Shown: piece after piece, positions 25,123 to 34,548 of the stretch | Numbering within the stretch: the first letter of the stretch is position 1 | Layout of the letters: every line of letters starts with the position of its first letter | Assembly (NCBI RefSeq): GCF_007922615.2 | Contig: NZ_CP042301.2 | Span: forward strand, 62,001 to 126,000 | DNA: 64,000 nt | From: Nitratireductor mangrovi | Lineage (GTDB): Bacteria; Pseudomonadota; Alphaproteobacteria; Rhizobiales; Rhizobiaceae | Direction: 5' to 3' | The notes under the pieces: generated by a model | Databases searched by the model: none | Seen by the model: the letters and a program-made list of their open reading frames with translations, nothing else | Told to the model about the DNA's origin: nothing | Program-made: the position numbers and the translations under genes

Positions 25123-26938
25123 CGACATACTCCTGGCGATGGAAGCGGCGCACGGCCGGCTTCGTGGCGCGCAGCCGGGCGGTCGCATCCGCGTCGACGG
25201 CGCCGCCATCAATCACAACGCCGTATCTTTCACGTGCGGCCTCGACGCTGACGAAACCGCCAAGCACGTCTTCCAGTACCCGATCCGTTGGTCGTTCGAA
25301 CGGATGGCCGTGGCCGCCGCCGCCGCCCGTCTCCATGCGCAAGATGTCGCCGCGCACAAGGCGATTGCCGTCCGACAACGGCGCCAGAACCCGCTCGCGG
25401 TCGGTGCCGGGATTGACGGTGGCGCGTCCGGCACCGCCGCCCATGCCGCCATCGATCCCCCAGGGCGGGTTCTTGACGCTGTCGATGCGCACGGCCAGCA
25501 CGGCGTCCTCGGCGAGAACCTCGTACTCGCGCACGATTCCACAGCCGCCACGGAAGCGGCCGGGTCCGCCGGAATCGGGCACGATGCCGTAACGCAGGAG
25601 CCGCACCGGGTAGCCGAGCTCGAGGAACTCGACCGGGTAGTTTTCCTGGGCGACGAAATAGACGGCATCGATGCCGTCGGCGTTGGGGCGCGCGCCGTAA
25701 CCGACGCCGATGCCGTCGGCGAGCAGGAAGCGCTCAAGCTCGCCGGCCTCGTTGCGGAAATTGCCGCGCATGATCGAGATCACATAGGCCGAGTTGGCGG
25801 CCGGAGCGCCGCCGCCGGCGACGTTGACGAGCCCGTTCATGGCCGAGATCACCCGCATCGCGGTCAAGCCGCGCATGCCGAGCGGGGCGGGAAAGCGCGG
25901 CAGCAGGAACGAGCCTTCGCGCAGCCGCACCTCGTCGAGCGCGTGCGGCCCGCCGGCATTGCACACCTGGCCCGGATCGCCGCCGAGATAATAAAGCCCG
26001 AGCGCCATGCCTGGTACGCCCCGGTTCATCAGGTAGTTGACCGGGCCGGGAGCCTGGTCGTCGCTCTCCGTGGCGTCGAAGACGAAGCGGTCCTCGCCGT
26101 CGCCGCCCTTCTCGCGGGTCAGCGCGAAGCGCATCTTGAACGGCCCGTTGCCATGTCCGTCACCGTCTATGGCGTCGGTGAAGCGATGGGTGCCGTAGTC
26201 GAAGGTTTCCGCCAGCTTCTCGCGCACCAGCCGCCGGGTGCGGGCAAGGAGCTGGGCCAGCGCGTCGGCGAAGACGTCGGCATCAAAGCGGTCGACGATC
26301 TCGGCGACGCGCCGGACGCCGAGTTCGACGCTCGCCATCAGGGCGCGCATATCGCCGATGCTTTGCTCGGGGAAGCGCGAATTGCGGTGGAAGATTTCGA
26401 GCGCCGTCTCGTTGGTGACGCCGCCGTCGATGAGCTTGGTCACCGGGACGATGATGCCTTCCTGGAAGATCTCGGTCGCATCGGGGCTGATCGAGCCGGG
26501 CCGAATGCCGCCGATGTCGGCAAAGTGCGCCCAGCTCATCACGAAGGCGCAGCGGCGGCCGTTGCGGAAGACCGGGGCGAGCAGCACCTGATCGTTGGAG
26601 TGCGAGACGGCGCCGCGCGAGCCGTAGCAATCATTGTACCAGTAAAGATCGCCGGGCTTCATCGTGTCGGCCGGAAACTTCTCCAGCACCGGGCCGGTCA
26701 TGTCGCCGAAGATCGGCACCATGGAACCCACCGCCATCTCGCCCTCGGCGTCGAAAAGCGCGGTGTAAAAATCCTTCTTCTCGCGGATGAAGGCGGAAAT
26801 CGCGGTGCGCTCCAAGAGCGCCTCCATCTCCGACTGCGCGGCCGCCACCGCGCCGCGGATGATCTCGAGCGAGACCGGGTCGCAGACGCGGCTCGCATCG
26901 GCCGCAGGTCTCTTCTTGTCAATGGATTGAAGCATCAT
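25109..26938 (-). CDS. hyuB: Hydantoinase/oxoprolinase subunit B
   Basis: Partner of HyuA, 609 residues, with the family blocks DPVSLEIIRGAV, DFYTALFDAEG, MKPGDLYWYNDCY and HFADIGG, and the C-terminal GGCGIVREYEV and glycine-rich METGGGGGHGHP. It contributes the second half of the ATP-dependent cyclic-amide hydrolase. It sits between an MDR oxidoreductase gene (upstream, 32-bp gap) and hyuA (14-bp overlap). Together with the racemase and oligopeptide importer this suggests the operon imports and opens cyclic or N-blocked amino-acid derivatives. Confidence 0.92.
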   Translation of the reverse strand: MMLQSIDKKRPAADASRVCDPVSLEIIRGAVAAAQSEMEALLERTAISAFIREKKDFYTALFDAEGEMAVGSMVPIFGDMTGPVLEKFPADTMKPGDLYWYNDCYGSRGAVSHSNDQVLLAPVFRNGRRCAFVMSWAHFADIGGIRPGSISPDATEIFQEGIIVPVTKLIDGGVTNETALEIFHRNSRFPEQSIGDMRALMASVELGVRRVAEIVDRFDADVFADALAQLLARTRRLVREKLAETFDYGTHRFTDAIDGDGHGNGPFKMRFALTREKGGDGEDRFVFDATESDDQAPGPVNYLMNRGVPGMALGLYYLGGDPGQVCNAGGPHALDEVRLREGSFLLPRFPAPLGMRGLTAMRVISAMNGLVNVAGGGAPAANSAYVISIMRGNFRNEAGELERFLLADGIGVGYGARPNADGIDAVYFVAQENYPVEFLELGYPVRLLRYGIVPDSGGPGRFRGGCGIVREYEVLAEDAVLAVRIDSVKNPPWGIDGGMGGGAGRATVNPGTDRERVLAPLSDGNRLVRGDILRMETGGGGGHGHPFERPTDRVLEDVLGGFVSVEAARERYGVVIDGGAVDADATARLRATKPAVRRFHRQEYVDALV

Positions 26939-26970
26939 CTCTTCCTCGAAAATCGATACTGCAGCGTCTC

Positions 26971-27966
26971 TCAGAGCGTCACGACGACATTGCCGATGCT
27001 GCCCTTCTCGACCCGTTCATGGGCGGCGGCGATCTCGGCGAGCGGGTAGGTTGCGGCAACCGCGACGGCGAGCTTGCCGGCCGCCGCCAGTTCCGCCAGC
27101 CGCTTGTGGCCGGCATGCCGGGCGTCGGCGGGAATCGCGAAACCCTGGACGAAGCGCAGATTGGCGCCCTTGTTAGCGAAGGCGTAATAAGGCAGCACCG
27201 GCTCGGGCGCGCTCGTCGACGAATAGGCGGCGATGGTGCCGTTGACCTTCAGCACCGCCACGTCGAGCAGGTGATTGGCGCCGAAATCGACCTCGATAAC
27301 GCGGTCGACACCGCGCCCGCCGGTGAGCTCCATCACGCGCGCAGCGACATCTTCGCGGTGACGATCGATCACCTCGTCTGCGCCCGCCGCACGCGCATGG
27401 GCGGCCCCCTCACTGCTGCCCGCGGTGCCGATGACGCGCGCTCCGTCGGCCACGGCGATCTGTACCGCCATGTGGCCGACCGCGCCCGATGCGCCGTTGA
27501 CGAGGATCGTCTGGCCGTCGACCGGGCCGTCGGCGTGGACGGCGCGGAAGGCCGTCATCGCCGGCACGCCTAGGCAGGCGCCGGCGGCGAAGTCGATTTC
27601 GTCGGGCAAGGGCACCGCCTGGGCAGCGGCAATCGCGATCAGTTCGGCGGCGGTGCCGAAGGCGCGGCCGGCCTCGCCGTAGCCGCCCTGCGCGTTCCAC
27701 AGCCATACACGTTCGCCGATGCGCGCCGGGTCGACGCCGGCTCCAACCGCGACGACCTCGCCGGCGCCGTCAGTGTGCGGGATGACCAGCGGGTGCTCCA
27801 TCGCCATGCCGCGCCAGCCGGCGCGGCGCTTGACATCGGCCGGGTTGATGCCGGAGGCGTGCACGCGCACCAGCATCTCACCTTCGCCAGCGACAGGGTC
27901 CGGCCGTTCGCCGACCTCCAGCACCTCGGCCGCCGGTCCGGTGCGGGTGTAGCAGGCGGCGCGCAT
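26971..27966 (-). CDS. MDR-superfamily (quinone oxidoreductase-like) NAD(P)H dehydrogenase
   Basis: Medium-chain dehydrogenase/reductase of 331 residues. The GroES-like N-terminal part (about 25-110) lacks the catalytic-zinc cysteine set, so it belongs to the zinc-independent quinone oxidoreductase branch. The Rossmann part has NGASGAVGHMAVQIA, a typical NADP(H)-binding loop. It is embedded in the operon between the ABC ATPase gene (which it overlaps by one base) and hyuB. The substrate is unknown; it may reduce an enone or quinone-like intermediate. Confidence 0.87.
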   Translation of the reverse strand: MRAACYTRTGPAAEVLEVGERPDPVAGEGEMLVRVHASGINPADVKRRAGWRGMAMEHPLVIPHTDGAGEVVAVGAGVDPARIGERVWLWNAQGGYGEAGRAFGTAAELIAIAAAQAVPLPDEIDFAAGACLGVPAMTAFRAVHADGPVDGQTILVNGASGAVGHMAVQIAVADGARVIGTAGSSEGAAHARAAGADEVIDRHREDVAARVMELTGGRGVDRVIEVDFGANHLLDVAVLKVNGTIAAYSSTSAPEPVLPYYAFANKGANLRFVQGFAIPADARHAGHKRLAELAAAGKLAVAVAATYPLAEIAAAHERVEKGSIGNVVVTL

Positions 27967-28991
27967 CAGGCCATCTCCTTCGCCGGGGCCATGGCGGTCT
28001 CTTCGTAGAGGTGGCAGGCGACGAGGCGCGAGCCGACCGGGCGCGGCGCCGGAATCTCGGCCGCGCAGCGCTCATGCGCCTGCGGGCAGCGGTCACGGAA
28101 AACGCAGCCCGAGGGCGGATTGAGCGGGTCGGGCGCGCCGCGGCCGATTGGCAGCGGTGCATGATCCTGATCGGGATGCGGCACCGGCACGGCGGCCACC
28201 AGCGCCTTCGTATAGGGATGCAGCGGCTCGTGGACGATATCCTCGGTCGGCCCGTCTTCCATGATGCGGCCGAGATACATGACGATGGTGCGCTCGCAGA
28301 CGTAACGCACCAGCGCCAGATCGTGGCTGATATAGATCGCGGTCAGGTTCAACCGGTCGCGCACGTCGCGGAAGACGTTGAGCACGCCGGCGCGCACCGA
28401 CACGTCGAGCATCGACACCGGCTCGTCGGCGACGACGAAGTCGGGCTGCAGGATCAGCGCGCGGGCCATGACGACGCGCTGCAACTGGCCGCCGGAGAGT
28501 TGGTGCGGATAGCGGTCGAGGAACTCGGCCGGGTTGGGCAGGCGCACCAGCTCGAGCGCGGCAAGGATACGGTCCTCACGTTCGGCCGCGGGAACGCGCG
28601 CGTTCTCCAGCGGTTCGGCCAGCGTGGCGCGGATGGTGAAGCGCGGATTGACCGCGTCGAAGGGGTTCTGGAAGATCAGTTGCGCCCGGGTGCGGAAGTT
28701 TTTCAGGGCCTCGCCGCGCAATTCGCCGAGGTCGGCGCCGTCGAAGGTGACGGAGCCGCCGGTCGCCTCCTCAAGCTTCAGGAGCATGCGTCCGGTCGTG
28801 GTCTTGCCGCAGCCGGATTCGCCGAGAAGCCCGACGCTTTCGCCCTTGCGGATGTCGAAACTCACGCCGTCGACCGCCTTGATGATACGCGCCCTGCCGC
28901 GCAGCGCCGCCAGCGCGCCGCCAGCGCGGAAATGCACCTGCGCGTCCCGCACCGAGACGAAGACCGGGTGCTGTTTTTTCGGCGCGCTCAT
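27966..28991 (-). CDS. Oligopeptide/dipeptide ABC transporter ATP-binding protein (DppF/OppF type)
   Basis: Cytoplasmic ATPase of 341 residues. Walker [10 protein letters not shown], signature LSGGQLQR and Walker B DFVVADEP are present. A C-terminal oligopeptide-transporter domain has the cysteine cluster ([14 protein letters not shown]) found in the Dpp/Opp group, linked to an iron-sulfur site in some members. The start at 28991 overlaps the preceding ATPase gene by 4 bp (ATGA). It is the second ATPase of a complete importer. Confidence 0.92.
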   Translation of the reverse strand: MSAPKKQHPVFVSVRDAQVHFRAGGALAALRGRARIIKAVDGVSFDIRKGESVGLLGESGCGKTTTGRMLLKLEEATGGSVTFDGADLGELRGEALKNFRTRAQLIFQNPFDAVNPRFTIRATLAEPLENARVPAAEREDRILAALELVRLPNPAEFLDRYPHQLSGGQLQRVVMARALILQPDFVVADEPVSMLDVSVRAGVLNVFRDVRDRLNLTAIYISHDLALVRYVCERTIVMYLGRIMEDGPTEDIVHEPLHPYTKALVAAVPVPHPDQDHAPLPIGRGAPDPLNPPSGCVFRDRCPQAHERCAAEIPAPRPVGSRLVACHLYEETAMAPAKEMA

Positions 28992-30007
28992 GATGCGTTG
29001 AGCCATGTCTCGGTCTTCGATCCTTCCGTACGCAGCATCTCGGCCTCATGCGCCCGGTGGCAGGCGGCGGAGTGGCCGTTTGAACGCGCGCCGGTCTGCG
29101 GAACCTCGGTGCGGCAGATATCGAGCGCGAACGGGCAGCGTGGCGCGAAACGGCAGCCCGGCGGCGGCTCGACCAGGCTGGGCGGCGCGCCCTCGATCGG
29201 CACCAGCATGCCGGTCGCAGCACCCTTCAAATCGGGAAACGCGTTGCGCAGGCCGATCGTGTAGGGGTGCGCCGGCGCGGTGATGGTGGCCGCCATCGGC
29301 CCGGCTTCGACGACCCGGCCGGCATACATGACCACGACGCGGTCGCAGACATAGGCGACCACCGAGATGTCGTGCGTGACCAGGATCACGGAGATGCCGA
29401 GCCGCGACTGCAATTCGCGCAACTGGTCAAGGATCTGGCGCTGTACGATCACATCAAGCGCGGTCACCGGCTCGTCGGCGATGATCAGCTTGGGGTCGAG
29501 CGCCAGGGCGAGCGCGATCGCCACGCGCTGGCGCATACCGCCGGAAAACTGGTGCGGGAAGTCACGCAGCCGGCCGGGTTCGATGCCGACCATGTCGAAC
29601 AGTTCCTCGGCCCGGGCGCGGGCCCGGCGCGCGTCCATGCCGCCGCGGTTCTTCAGCACCTCATTCAACTGGTATTCGATCGTGTAAACGGGATCGAGCG
29701 AGTTCATAGCGCTTTGCGGAATGAAGGCGATATCGCGCCAGCGCAGCCGGTTCATCTCACGCTCCGGCAGGGCGGCGATGTTACGGCCGTCGAAGACGAT
29801 CTCGCCGCCGGTGATCTTGGCGTTGTCGGCGATCACCCGGGTGAGCGCGCGGGCGACCGTCGTCTTGCCGCAGCCGGATTCGCCCACAAGGCCCACGATG
29901 GTGCCGCGCGGCACGTCGAAGCTCGCGCCGTCCACGGCGTGGATCACGCGGTCGCCGACCTTGTAGCCGACTTCGAGATCGCGCACGGAAAGCAAGGTCT
30001 CGCTCAT
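28988..30007 (-). CDS. Oligopeptide/dipeptide ABC transporter ATP-binding protein (DppD/OppD type)
   Basis: First ATPase of the importer, 339 residues, with Walker [10 protein letters not shown], signature FSGGMRQR, Walker B KLIIADEP and the C-terminal [14 protein letters not shown] cysteine motif of the Dpp/Opp group. It overlaps both neighbours by 4 bp, showing translational coupling with the permease upstream and the second ATPase downstream. It powers uptake by the two membrane proteins encoded just before it. Confidence 0.92.
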   Translation of the reverse strand: MSETLLSVRDLEVGYKVGDRVIHAVDGASFDVPRGTIVGLVGESGCGKTTVARALTRVIADNAKITGGEIVFDGRNIAALPEREMNRLRWRDIAFIPQSAMNSLDPVYTIEYQLNEVLKNRGGMDARRARARAEELFDMVGIEPGRLRDFPHQFSGGMRQRVAIALALALDPKLIIADEPVTALDVIVQRQILDQLRELQSRLGISVILVTHDISVVAYVCDRVVVMYAGRVVEAGPMAATITAPAHPYTIGLRNAFPDLKGAATGMLVPIEGAPPSLVEPPPGCRFAPRCPFALDICRTEVPQTGARSNGHSAACHRAHEAEMLRTEGSKTETWLNAS

Positions 30008-30900
30008 CGGCCCAGCTTCGGGAACAGGATGTTTTCATAACCGCGGGTGATGAAGAAACCCGCGCTGACGACAAGGATGATGCAGATGCCCGGCGGCACG
30101 AACCAGTAATAGGCCTGCTTGGCGAGCGCCTGGGAGGCAAACGCGTCCTGCAGCATGTAACCCCAGCTGATCTGGCTCGGATCGCCGAAGCCGAGGAAGG
30201 AGATCGAGGCCTCGGTCAGGATTGCCCAGCCGATGGCGATCGAGCCGTAGAGGAAGGAGAGCGGCAGGATGTTGGGCGCGATGTGGCGCGCGATGATCTT
30301 CAAATTGGACGAGCCGGCGACGCGGGCCGCCTCGACGTAACCGCGCGAGCGCAAGGTCAGGACCTGGCTGCGAATGACGCGGCCAGTGTCACGCCACAGG
30401 ACCAGCGCCATCGCAAAGACGACGTTCCAGATCGACGGCTCCAGGAAGGCGGCGAGAACGATCACGAAGGGCAGGAACGGGATGCCGAAAGCGACATCGG
30501 CAAGCCGCATCAGCACGGCGTCGATCCAGCCGCCGAAATAGCCTGACACGAGGCCGACGATCGAGCCGATCAGCGCCACCATGAAGGCCGCCGTGACGCC
30601 GATCAGCAGGGCCGAGCGGGTGCCGTGGACAATCTGGGAAAAGATGTCGCGGCCGAGGCTGGTGGTACCGAGCACGAAGCCCTGTTCGCCCGGCCTGAGG
30701 TCGGCGGCAAGATCGAAATCCTCGGTATAAAGGATTTCGGTCGGGTCGTAGGGTGCGATCTGGTCAGCGAAGATCGCCGTCACAACGAAGATGGCATAGA
30801 TTGCCAGGCCGGCGACCGCGAACGGGTCGTTGGTCGGCAGCCGCAAGGCGCCGAAAAGGCGCGCGAGAAGACCAGGACGGGCGACGGCGGCCTCAGACAT
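30004..30900 (-). CDS. Oligopeptide/dipeptide ABC transporter permease (DppC/OppC type)
   Basis: Inner-membrane permease of 298 residues with an N-terminal OppC_N segment and about six membrane helices. The coupling loop has EAARVAGSSNLKIIARHIAP, the EAA-type motif that contacts the ATPase. LGTTSLGRDIFSQIVHGTR after the first helix is diagnostic for the DppC type. It overlaps the upstream permease by 8 bp and the downstream ATPase by 4 bp. Confidence 0.92.
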   Translation of the reverse strand: MSEAAVARPGLLARLFGALRLPTNDPFAVAGLAIYAIFVVTAIFADQIAPYDPTEILYTEDFDLAADLRPGEQGFVLGTTSLGRDIFSQIVHGTRSALLIGVTAAFMVALIGSIVGLVSGYFGGWIDAVLMRLADVAFGIPFLPFVIVLAAFLEPSIWNVVFAMALVLWRDTGRVIRSQVLTLRSRGYVEAARVAGSSNLKIIARHIAPNILPLSFLYGSIAIGWAILTEASISFLGFGDPSQISWGYMLQDAFASQALAKQAYYWFVPPGICIILVVSAGFFITRGYENILFPKLGR

Positions 30901-31870
30901 GGGTCACCCGCGGGTCGAGCAGGGCGTAAAGCAGGTCGGCGATCAGGTTCATCAGAATGACCACGATCGCGATCATCAGGAACGCGCCCTGGGCGAGCGG
31001 GTAGTCGGAAGCCGCGACCGCATTGACGAGTTCGCGTCCGAGCCCCGGCCACGAGAAGACCGATTCCACGACGACGTTGCCCTGGAGCTGATAGCCGACC
31101 GCGATGGCGAAGGAGGTCATCACCGGCAGCAGCGCGTTGCGCGCGGCGTGCTTCACGACGACGGTCCAGTTGGAAAGCCCCTTGATGCGGGCCATGGTGA
31201 CGAAGTCTTCCTTCATCACGTCAAGCATGTTGGAGCGCATCAGGAGCAGCGGCAGGCCCTGGCTGTAGATCGCGAGCGTCAGCGCCGGCAGCGCGAGGTG
31301 GGCCAGGAAATCGGCCGAAGTGTAGAGGCCCAGCAGGCTGCCATGGTCCATGCCGGCCGAGCGCGTGCCGCCGGCCGGGAACCAGCCGAGCCAGAAGGAG
31401 AAGATCGCCAGCAGCACCATGCCCAGCCAGAATTCGGGCATGGCCCGTGTCGTCAGCACCACCGGGATGGCGGCCTGCTCGACCGCGCTGCCACGCCGCC
31501 AGGCGAGATAGGCGCCGGCCAGTATGCCGAAGACATAGGCAATGATCAGCGAGGTGAAGGTGAGGATCAGCGTGTTCGGCAACAGCGTGAGGATGCGTTC
31601 GGCAACCGGTTCGCGGTATCGGAAGCTCTGGCCAAGCTCGCCCTGCAGAAGGTTGCCGAGATAGATCAGATATTGCTCCCACAGCGGCCGGTCGAGGCCG
31701 AACTGGGCCATCAGCGCCTGCTGCTGTTCCTCGGTGAAGGTCGGGTCGATATAGGCCGCCATCGGATTGCCGGGCATCAGCCGGAACATCAGGAACAGGA
31801 TCGTCACCACGGCCCAGAGTACGAGGCCGAGCTGAAGGGTTCGGCCAGCCGCCGCCTTTAGCTGAAACAT
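30893..31870 (-). CDS. Oligopeptide/dipeptide ABC transporter permease (DppB/OppB type)
   Basis: Inner-membrane permease of 325 residues. It has the N-terminal signature LMPGNPMAAYIDP, LGLDRPLWEQYLIYLGNL-type spacing and the C-terminal RVTHV ending common in DppB. The coupling segment MARIKGLSNWTVVVKHAARN is in the fourth cytoplasmic loop. It pairs with the DppC-type protein. It is separated from the binding-protein gene by about 93 bp containing two perfect GC hairpins. Confidence 0.92.
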   Translation of the reverse strand: MFQLKAAAGRTLQLGLVLWAVVTILFLMFRLMPGNPMAAYIDPTFTEEQQQALMAQFGLDRPLWEQYLIYLGNLLQGELGQSFRYREPVAERILTLLPNTLILTFTSLIIAYVFGILAGAYLAWRRGSAVEQAAIPVVLTTRAMPEFWLGMVLLAIFSFWLGWFPAGGTRSAGMDHGSLLGLYTSADFLAHLALPALTLAIYSQGLPLLLMRSNMLDVMKEDFVTMARIKGLSNWTVVVKHAARNALLPVMTSFAIAVGYQLQGNVVVESVFSWPGLGRELVNAVAASDYPLAQGAFLMIAIVVILMNLIADLLYALLDPRVTHV

Positions 31871-31904
31871 GCCGAATGCGCTCCCGTCGTGGCGTCGGAA
31901 AGAA

Positions 31905-31951
31905 GGCCCGCTGCCGCGGGCCGGCCGCGCCGGAGGATATCCGGCGCGGCC
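31905..31951 (-). terminator. Two tandem GC hairpins between binding-protein and permease genes
   Basis: First hairpin: GGCCCGC/GCGGGCC, 7 bp, 4-nt loop (31905-31922). Second: an 11-bp perfect stem GGCCGCGCCGG/CCGGCGCGGCC with a 7-nt loop (31923-31951). They lie just after the binding-protein stop codon within the operon. No T run, so partial termination or protection of the upstream mRNA is more likely than full termination. Confidence 0.6.
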
Positions 31952-31963
31952 GCCGATGGCACC

Positions 31964-33619
31964 TTACTGGGCCAACTCTTCCTTCTTGTCGCCAGGATAG
32001 TGCAGGCGGTCGCCTTCGAGCGTGTAGCCGGCCTCTTCGAGGATCGTCTTGGCGACCTCGTGGCCGGCCTCGAAGTTCTCCACCACGGAGGCGTCGTGCC
32101 AGAATTCCAGCGCCGGCGAGACGACCGAGTTGGAAGCTTCGGCAAAGCCCTTGAAGGCGGCCTTGACGATCAGGCGGCGATCGACGGCGGCCGAAAGCGC
32201 GCGGCGGAAGGCCGGATCGTCGAAGGGCGCACGACGTGCGTTGAAGGCGACGTAGCGGAAGCCGATGTCGACTGTTGAGACGACGTTCAGGTCGCCGTCG
32301 GCCTCGGCGGCGTCGATCAACACCTGCGGATCGCCCGAGAACTCGCCGACGAAGTTGATCTCGCCGGAGCGCAACATGCCAAGTGCCGCCTCGACATTGG
32401 GCACGATGCGCAGGATCCAGCGGTCGGCCTTGGGAGCGTTGAAGTGATCCTTGTTGGCCGCCAGCACCACTTCCTCATTGGTCAGCCAGCGCTCGAACTT
32501 GAACGGGCCGGAACCGATGGGTGTCGCTTCCTGGTGGCTTTCGGCATTGTCTTCCTTGGTCTTCAGATCCTCGATGATCGGCTCCCAGACATGCTTGGGG
32601 ATCAGGTTGATCTTGGCCAGGCTCGAGGTGACGAAGGAAGCTGCCGGCTGGTTCAGGTGGAACACCATCGTGGTATCGTCGACGATGTCGATGCTGGCCA
32701 CATTGGTCGCGAAGGGCCGGTACATCGGCGCCTCGCCGCTGACCACGGCGTCGAAGGAGAACTTGACGTCCTCGACGGTGACCGGCTTGCCGTCATGCCA
32801 CTGCATGCCCGAGCGCAGCTTGACCTCGAGAGTCTTGTCGTCCTTCCATTCGTAGCTCTCCGCCGCCCACGGCTGCGGCAGGCCGTCGGGGCCGACGCGC
32901 GCCAGGCGGTCCCACACGAGTTCGGTGATCCAGCTGTCGACGCCGCCGGAAATCCACAGCGGGTTGATGCCCTGGATGTTGTCGCCCGAGTTCAGGATGA
33001 TGTCGCGCTTGTCGCCCAGCGGCTCGAGCGACATGAAGGTCCAGGTGTTGCGGATGCCGATGCCGCTCTGGTTGACCACGGAATCGGGGTTCCACACCGT
33101 CTTGTCGTAGGCGAAGGTCGACTTCGGGTGCACCAGCATCATGTTGGGCTGGTCGGCGGCCAGGATTTCCTGCGCCTGATAGACCAGTTCCTTGCGCTTG
33201 GCTTCGTCGATCTCGACGCGCTGCGCCTCGACGACCTTGTCGTAGTCCGGGTTGTTGTAGCCGATGAAGTTGTAGCCCTTCTCGGCGGTCGAGGAATGGA
33301 ACAGGTTGTAGACGATCTCGTCCGGGTCCGAGCGCTCCGGACGCCCCACCATCTGCCAGGCGGTGGTGTCCCACTTGTCGCGCTGGTACCAGACGACGTC
33401 GGCCATCTGCTCCCACGGCATCACGCGCACGTTGACGTCGAGCCCGAGCTTGCGCCACTCCTGCGCGATCAGCTGGACCGACTGGAATTCCTGCGGCTGA
33501 GCAGCCTGTGGCCGTGTGAACAGGTCGATGGTGCGGATCGGATCGCCGGCGAATGCGGGCGCCGACACGAACAGCGTGGCCAGTGCGGTCGCCAGCGCCG
33601 TCTTTCTCGTCAATCTCAT
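31964..33619 (-). CDS. Oligopeptide/dipeptide-type ABC transporter periplasmic binding protein
   Basis: Family 5 solute-binding protein of 551 residues with a signal peptide (MRLTRKTALATALATLFVSAPAFA). The start at 33619 is fixed by this signal and by a GAGGAG site upstream. The frame continues 61 codons further without typical sequence. The mature protein is the receptor for the DppBCDF-type importer that follows. Bound ligand is unknown: the class takes up peptides, opines, nickel complexes and others, and the accompanying HyuA/HyuB and racemase genes favour an amino-acid derivative. Confidence 0.92.
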   Translation of the reverse strand: MRLTRKTALATALATLFVSAPAFAGDPIRTIDLFTRPQAAQPQEFQSVQLIAQEWRKLGLDVNVRVMPWEQMADVVWYQRDKWDTTAWQMVGRPERSDPDEIVYNLFHSSTAEKGYNFIGYNNPDYDKVVEAQRVEIDEAKRKELVYQAQEILAADQPNMMLVHPKSTFAYDKTVWNPDSVVNQSGIGIRNTWTFMSLEPLGDKRDIILNSGDNIQGINPLWISGGVDSWITELVWDRLARVGPDGLPQPWAAESYEWKDDKTLEVKLRSGMQWHDGKPVTVEDVKFSFDAVVSGEAPMYRPFATNVASIDIVDDTTMVFHLNQPAASFVTSSLAKINLIPKHVWEPIIEDLKTKEDNAESHQEATPIGSGPFKFERWLTNEEVVLAANKDHFNAPKADRWILRIVPNVEAALGMLRSGEINFVGEFSGDPQVLIDAAEADGDLNVVSTVDIGFRYVAFNARRAPFDDPAFRRALSAAVDRRLIVKAAFKGFAEASNSVVSPALEFWHDASVVENFEAGHEVAKTILEEAGYTLEGDRLHYPGDKKEELAQ

Positions 33620-33671
33620 GGCTATTCTCCTCTGGAACGAGTGGTTTTGTCTTTGGTATTGGCGAGCCGCT

Positions 33672-34427
33672 TCAGGCGACCCGCAGGGCTTCGAAGGTCT
33701 GGCCGGCCGCCATTTTCGGCGGCATCGGATAGGCTTTCTTGGAGTGGGAGAGCCCCATCGAGACCAGCATTTCGGCATGCTTGAGCGCGGCGCGTCCGGC
33801 ATTGACGGCCGGCGCGCCGACCGCGGCCGAAATCTCGTCGCCCATGTCGAGGAACGACATGGTCATGCAGCCGAAGAGGAAGGCATCGGCGCGGTCTTCG
33901 TTGACGCAGGCGCCTGCGACCTCAATCAGGCGTTTCTTCGTAACGTCCGGATCCTTCATAAGGTCCAGCACGGGGATGTTGGTTGCACGCACGGAAGCCA
34001 GCTTGTCGCGCACGCCGGCGCGGATGGCGAGCATCTCCTGGCCGGCGATCAGGCTGTCGAAAACCGTAAGCACGCTGAACCTGTGGCCAAGGCCGGCCGC
34101 CATCAGCAGCGAGGATTCGCACGGACCAACGACCGGAATCGTGGCAAGCTCGCGCGCCGCCTCGATGCCGGGGTCGCCGAAGCAGCCGATGATGGTGGCG
34201 TCGAAACCGTCGCGCTCGCATTGCATGATGCGCTCGACGGTTGCCGGCACCGACATGGCCTCCTCATAGGCCGATTCGATAGAGGCCGGCCCATCGGGCA
34301 CGTCGACGACGCTGACCTCGGTTCCGGCAAAAGCCCAGCCGTTCAGAAGCTCTTCGCGGCGGCGCATCTCCCGGGCTCCCATCGGCCCCTTCGACATCGG
34401 GCCGGGCACCACATAGGCAATTCGCAT
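33672..34427 (-). CDS. Asp/Glu/hydantoin racemase family protein
   Basis: First gene of the minus-strand operon, 251 residues. The two cofactor-independent racemase cysteines are seen as GCFGDPG (first) and FGCMTMSF (second), with the GPCESS phosphate/carboxylate-binding region between. Members racemise aspartate, glutamate or 5-substituted hydantoins. Combined with hyuA/hyuB, hydantoin or oxoproline racemase (HyuE-type) is the more likely role. Start ATG 34427 has GAGGGG upstream. The operator-like sequence lies 14 to 38 bp before its start. Confidence 0.87.
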   Translation of the reverse strand: MRIAYVVPGPMSKGPMGAREMRRREELLNGWAFAGTEVSVVDVPDGPASIESAYEEAMSVPATVERIMQCERDGFDATIIGCFGDPGIEAARELATIPVVGPCESSLLMAAGLGHRFSVLTVFDSLIAGQEMLAIRAGVRDKLASVRATNIPVLDLMKDPDVTKKRLIEVAGACVNEDRADAFLFGCMTMSFLDMGDEISAAVGAPAVNAGRAALKHAEMLVSMGLSHSKKAYPMPPKMAAGQTFEALRVA

Positions 34428-34440
34428 ATTCGCCCCTCTT

Positions 34441-34465
34441 GTTTCAGTGATTGAAACGTTGTTTC
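34441..34465. promoter_or_regulatory. Operator-like repeat in the racemase/iclR divergent promoter (copy 1)
   Basis: Contains GTTTCA-N5-TGAAAC (34441-34457), overlapping GAAAC-GTT-GTTTC (34453-34465): three alternating half-sites. Its reverse complement matches 21 of 25 bases of the sequence at 35518-35542 in front of the M28-like gene. It is likely the binding site of the adjacent IclR regulator. Confidence 0.68.
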
Positions 34466-34548
34466 TTATTTTCTTGAGTAAATCACATTCCTGCAATATT
34501 GCAAGAACCCGGCAACGACCGATAATTGTGCCAAGGGGATCGCTGGCG

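Noticed and set aside
24794..27049. A 751-codon open frame on the plus strand opposite hyuA/hyuB
   Set aside because: It mirrors hyuA, hyuB and part of the oxidoreductase gene on the other strand, has no recognisable domain, and is rich in His/Arg/Gly as expected for the antisense of GC-rich genes.
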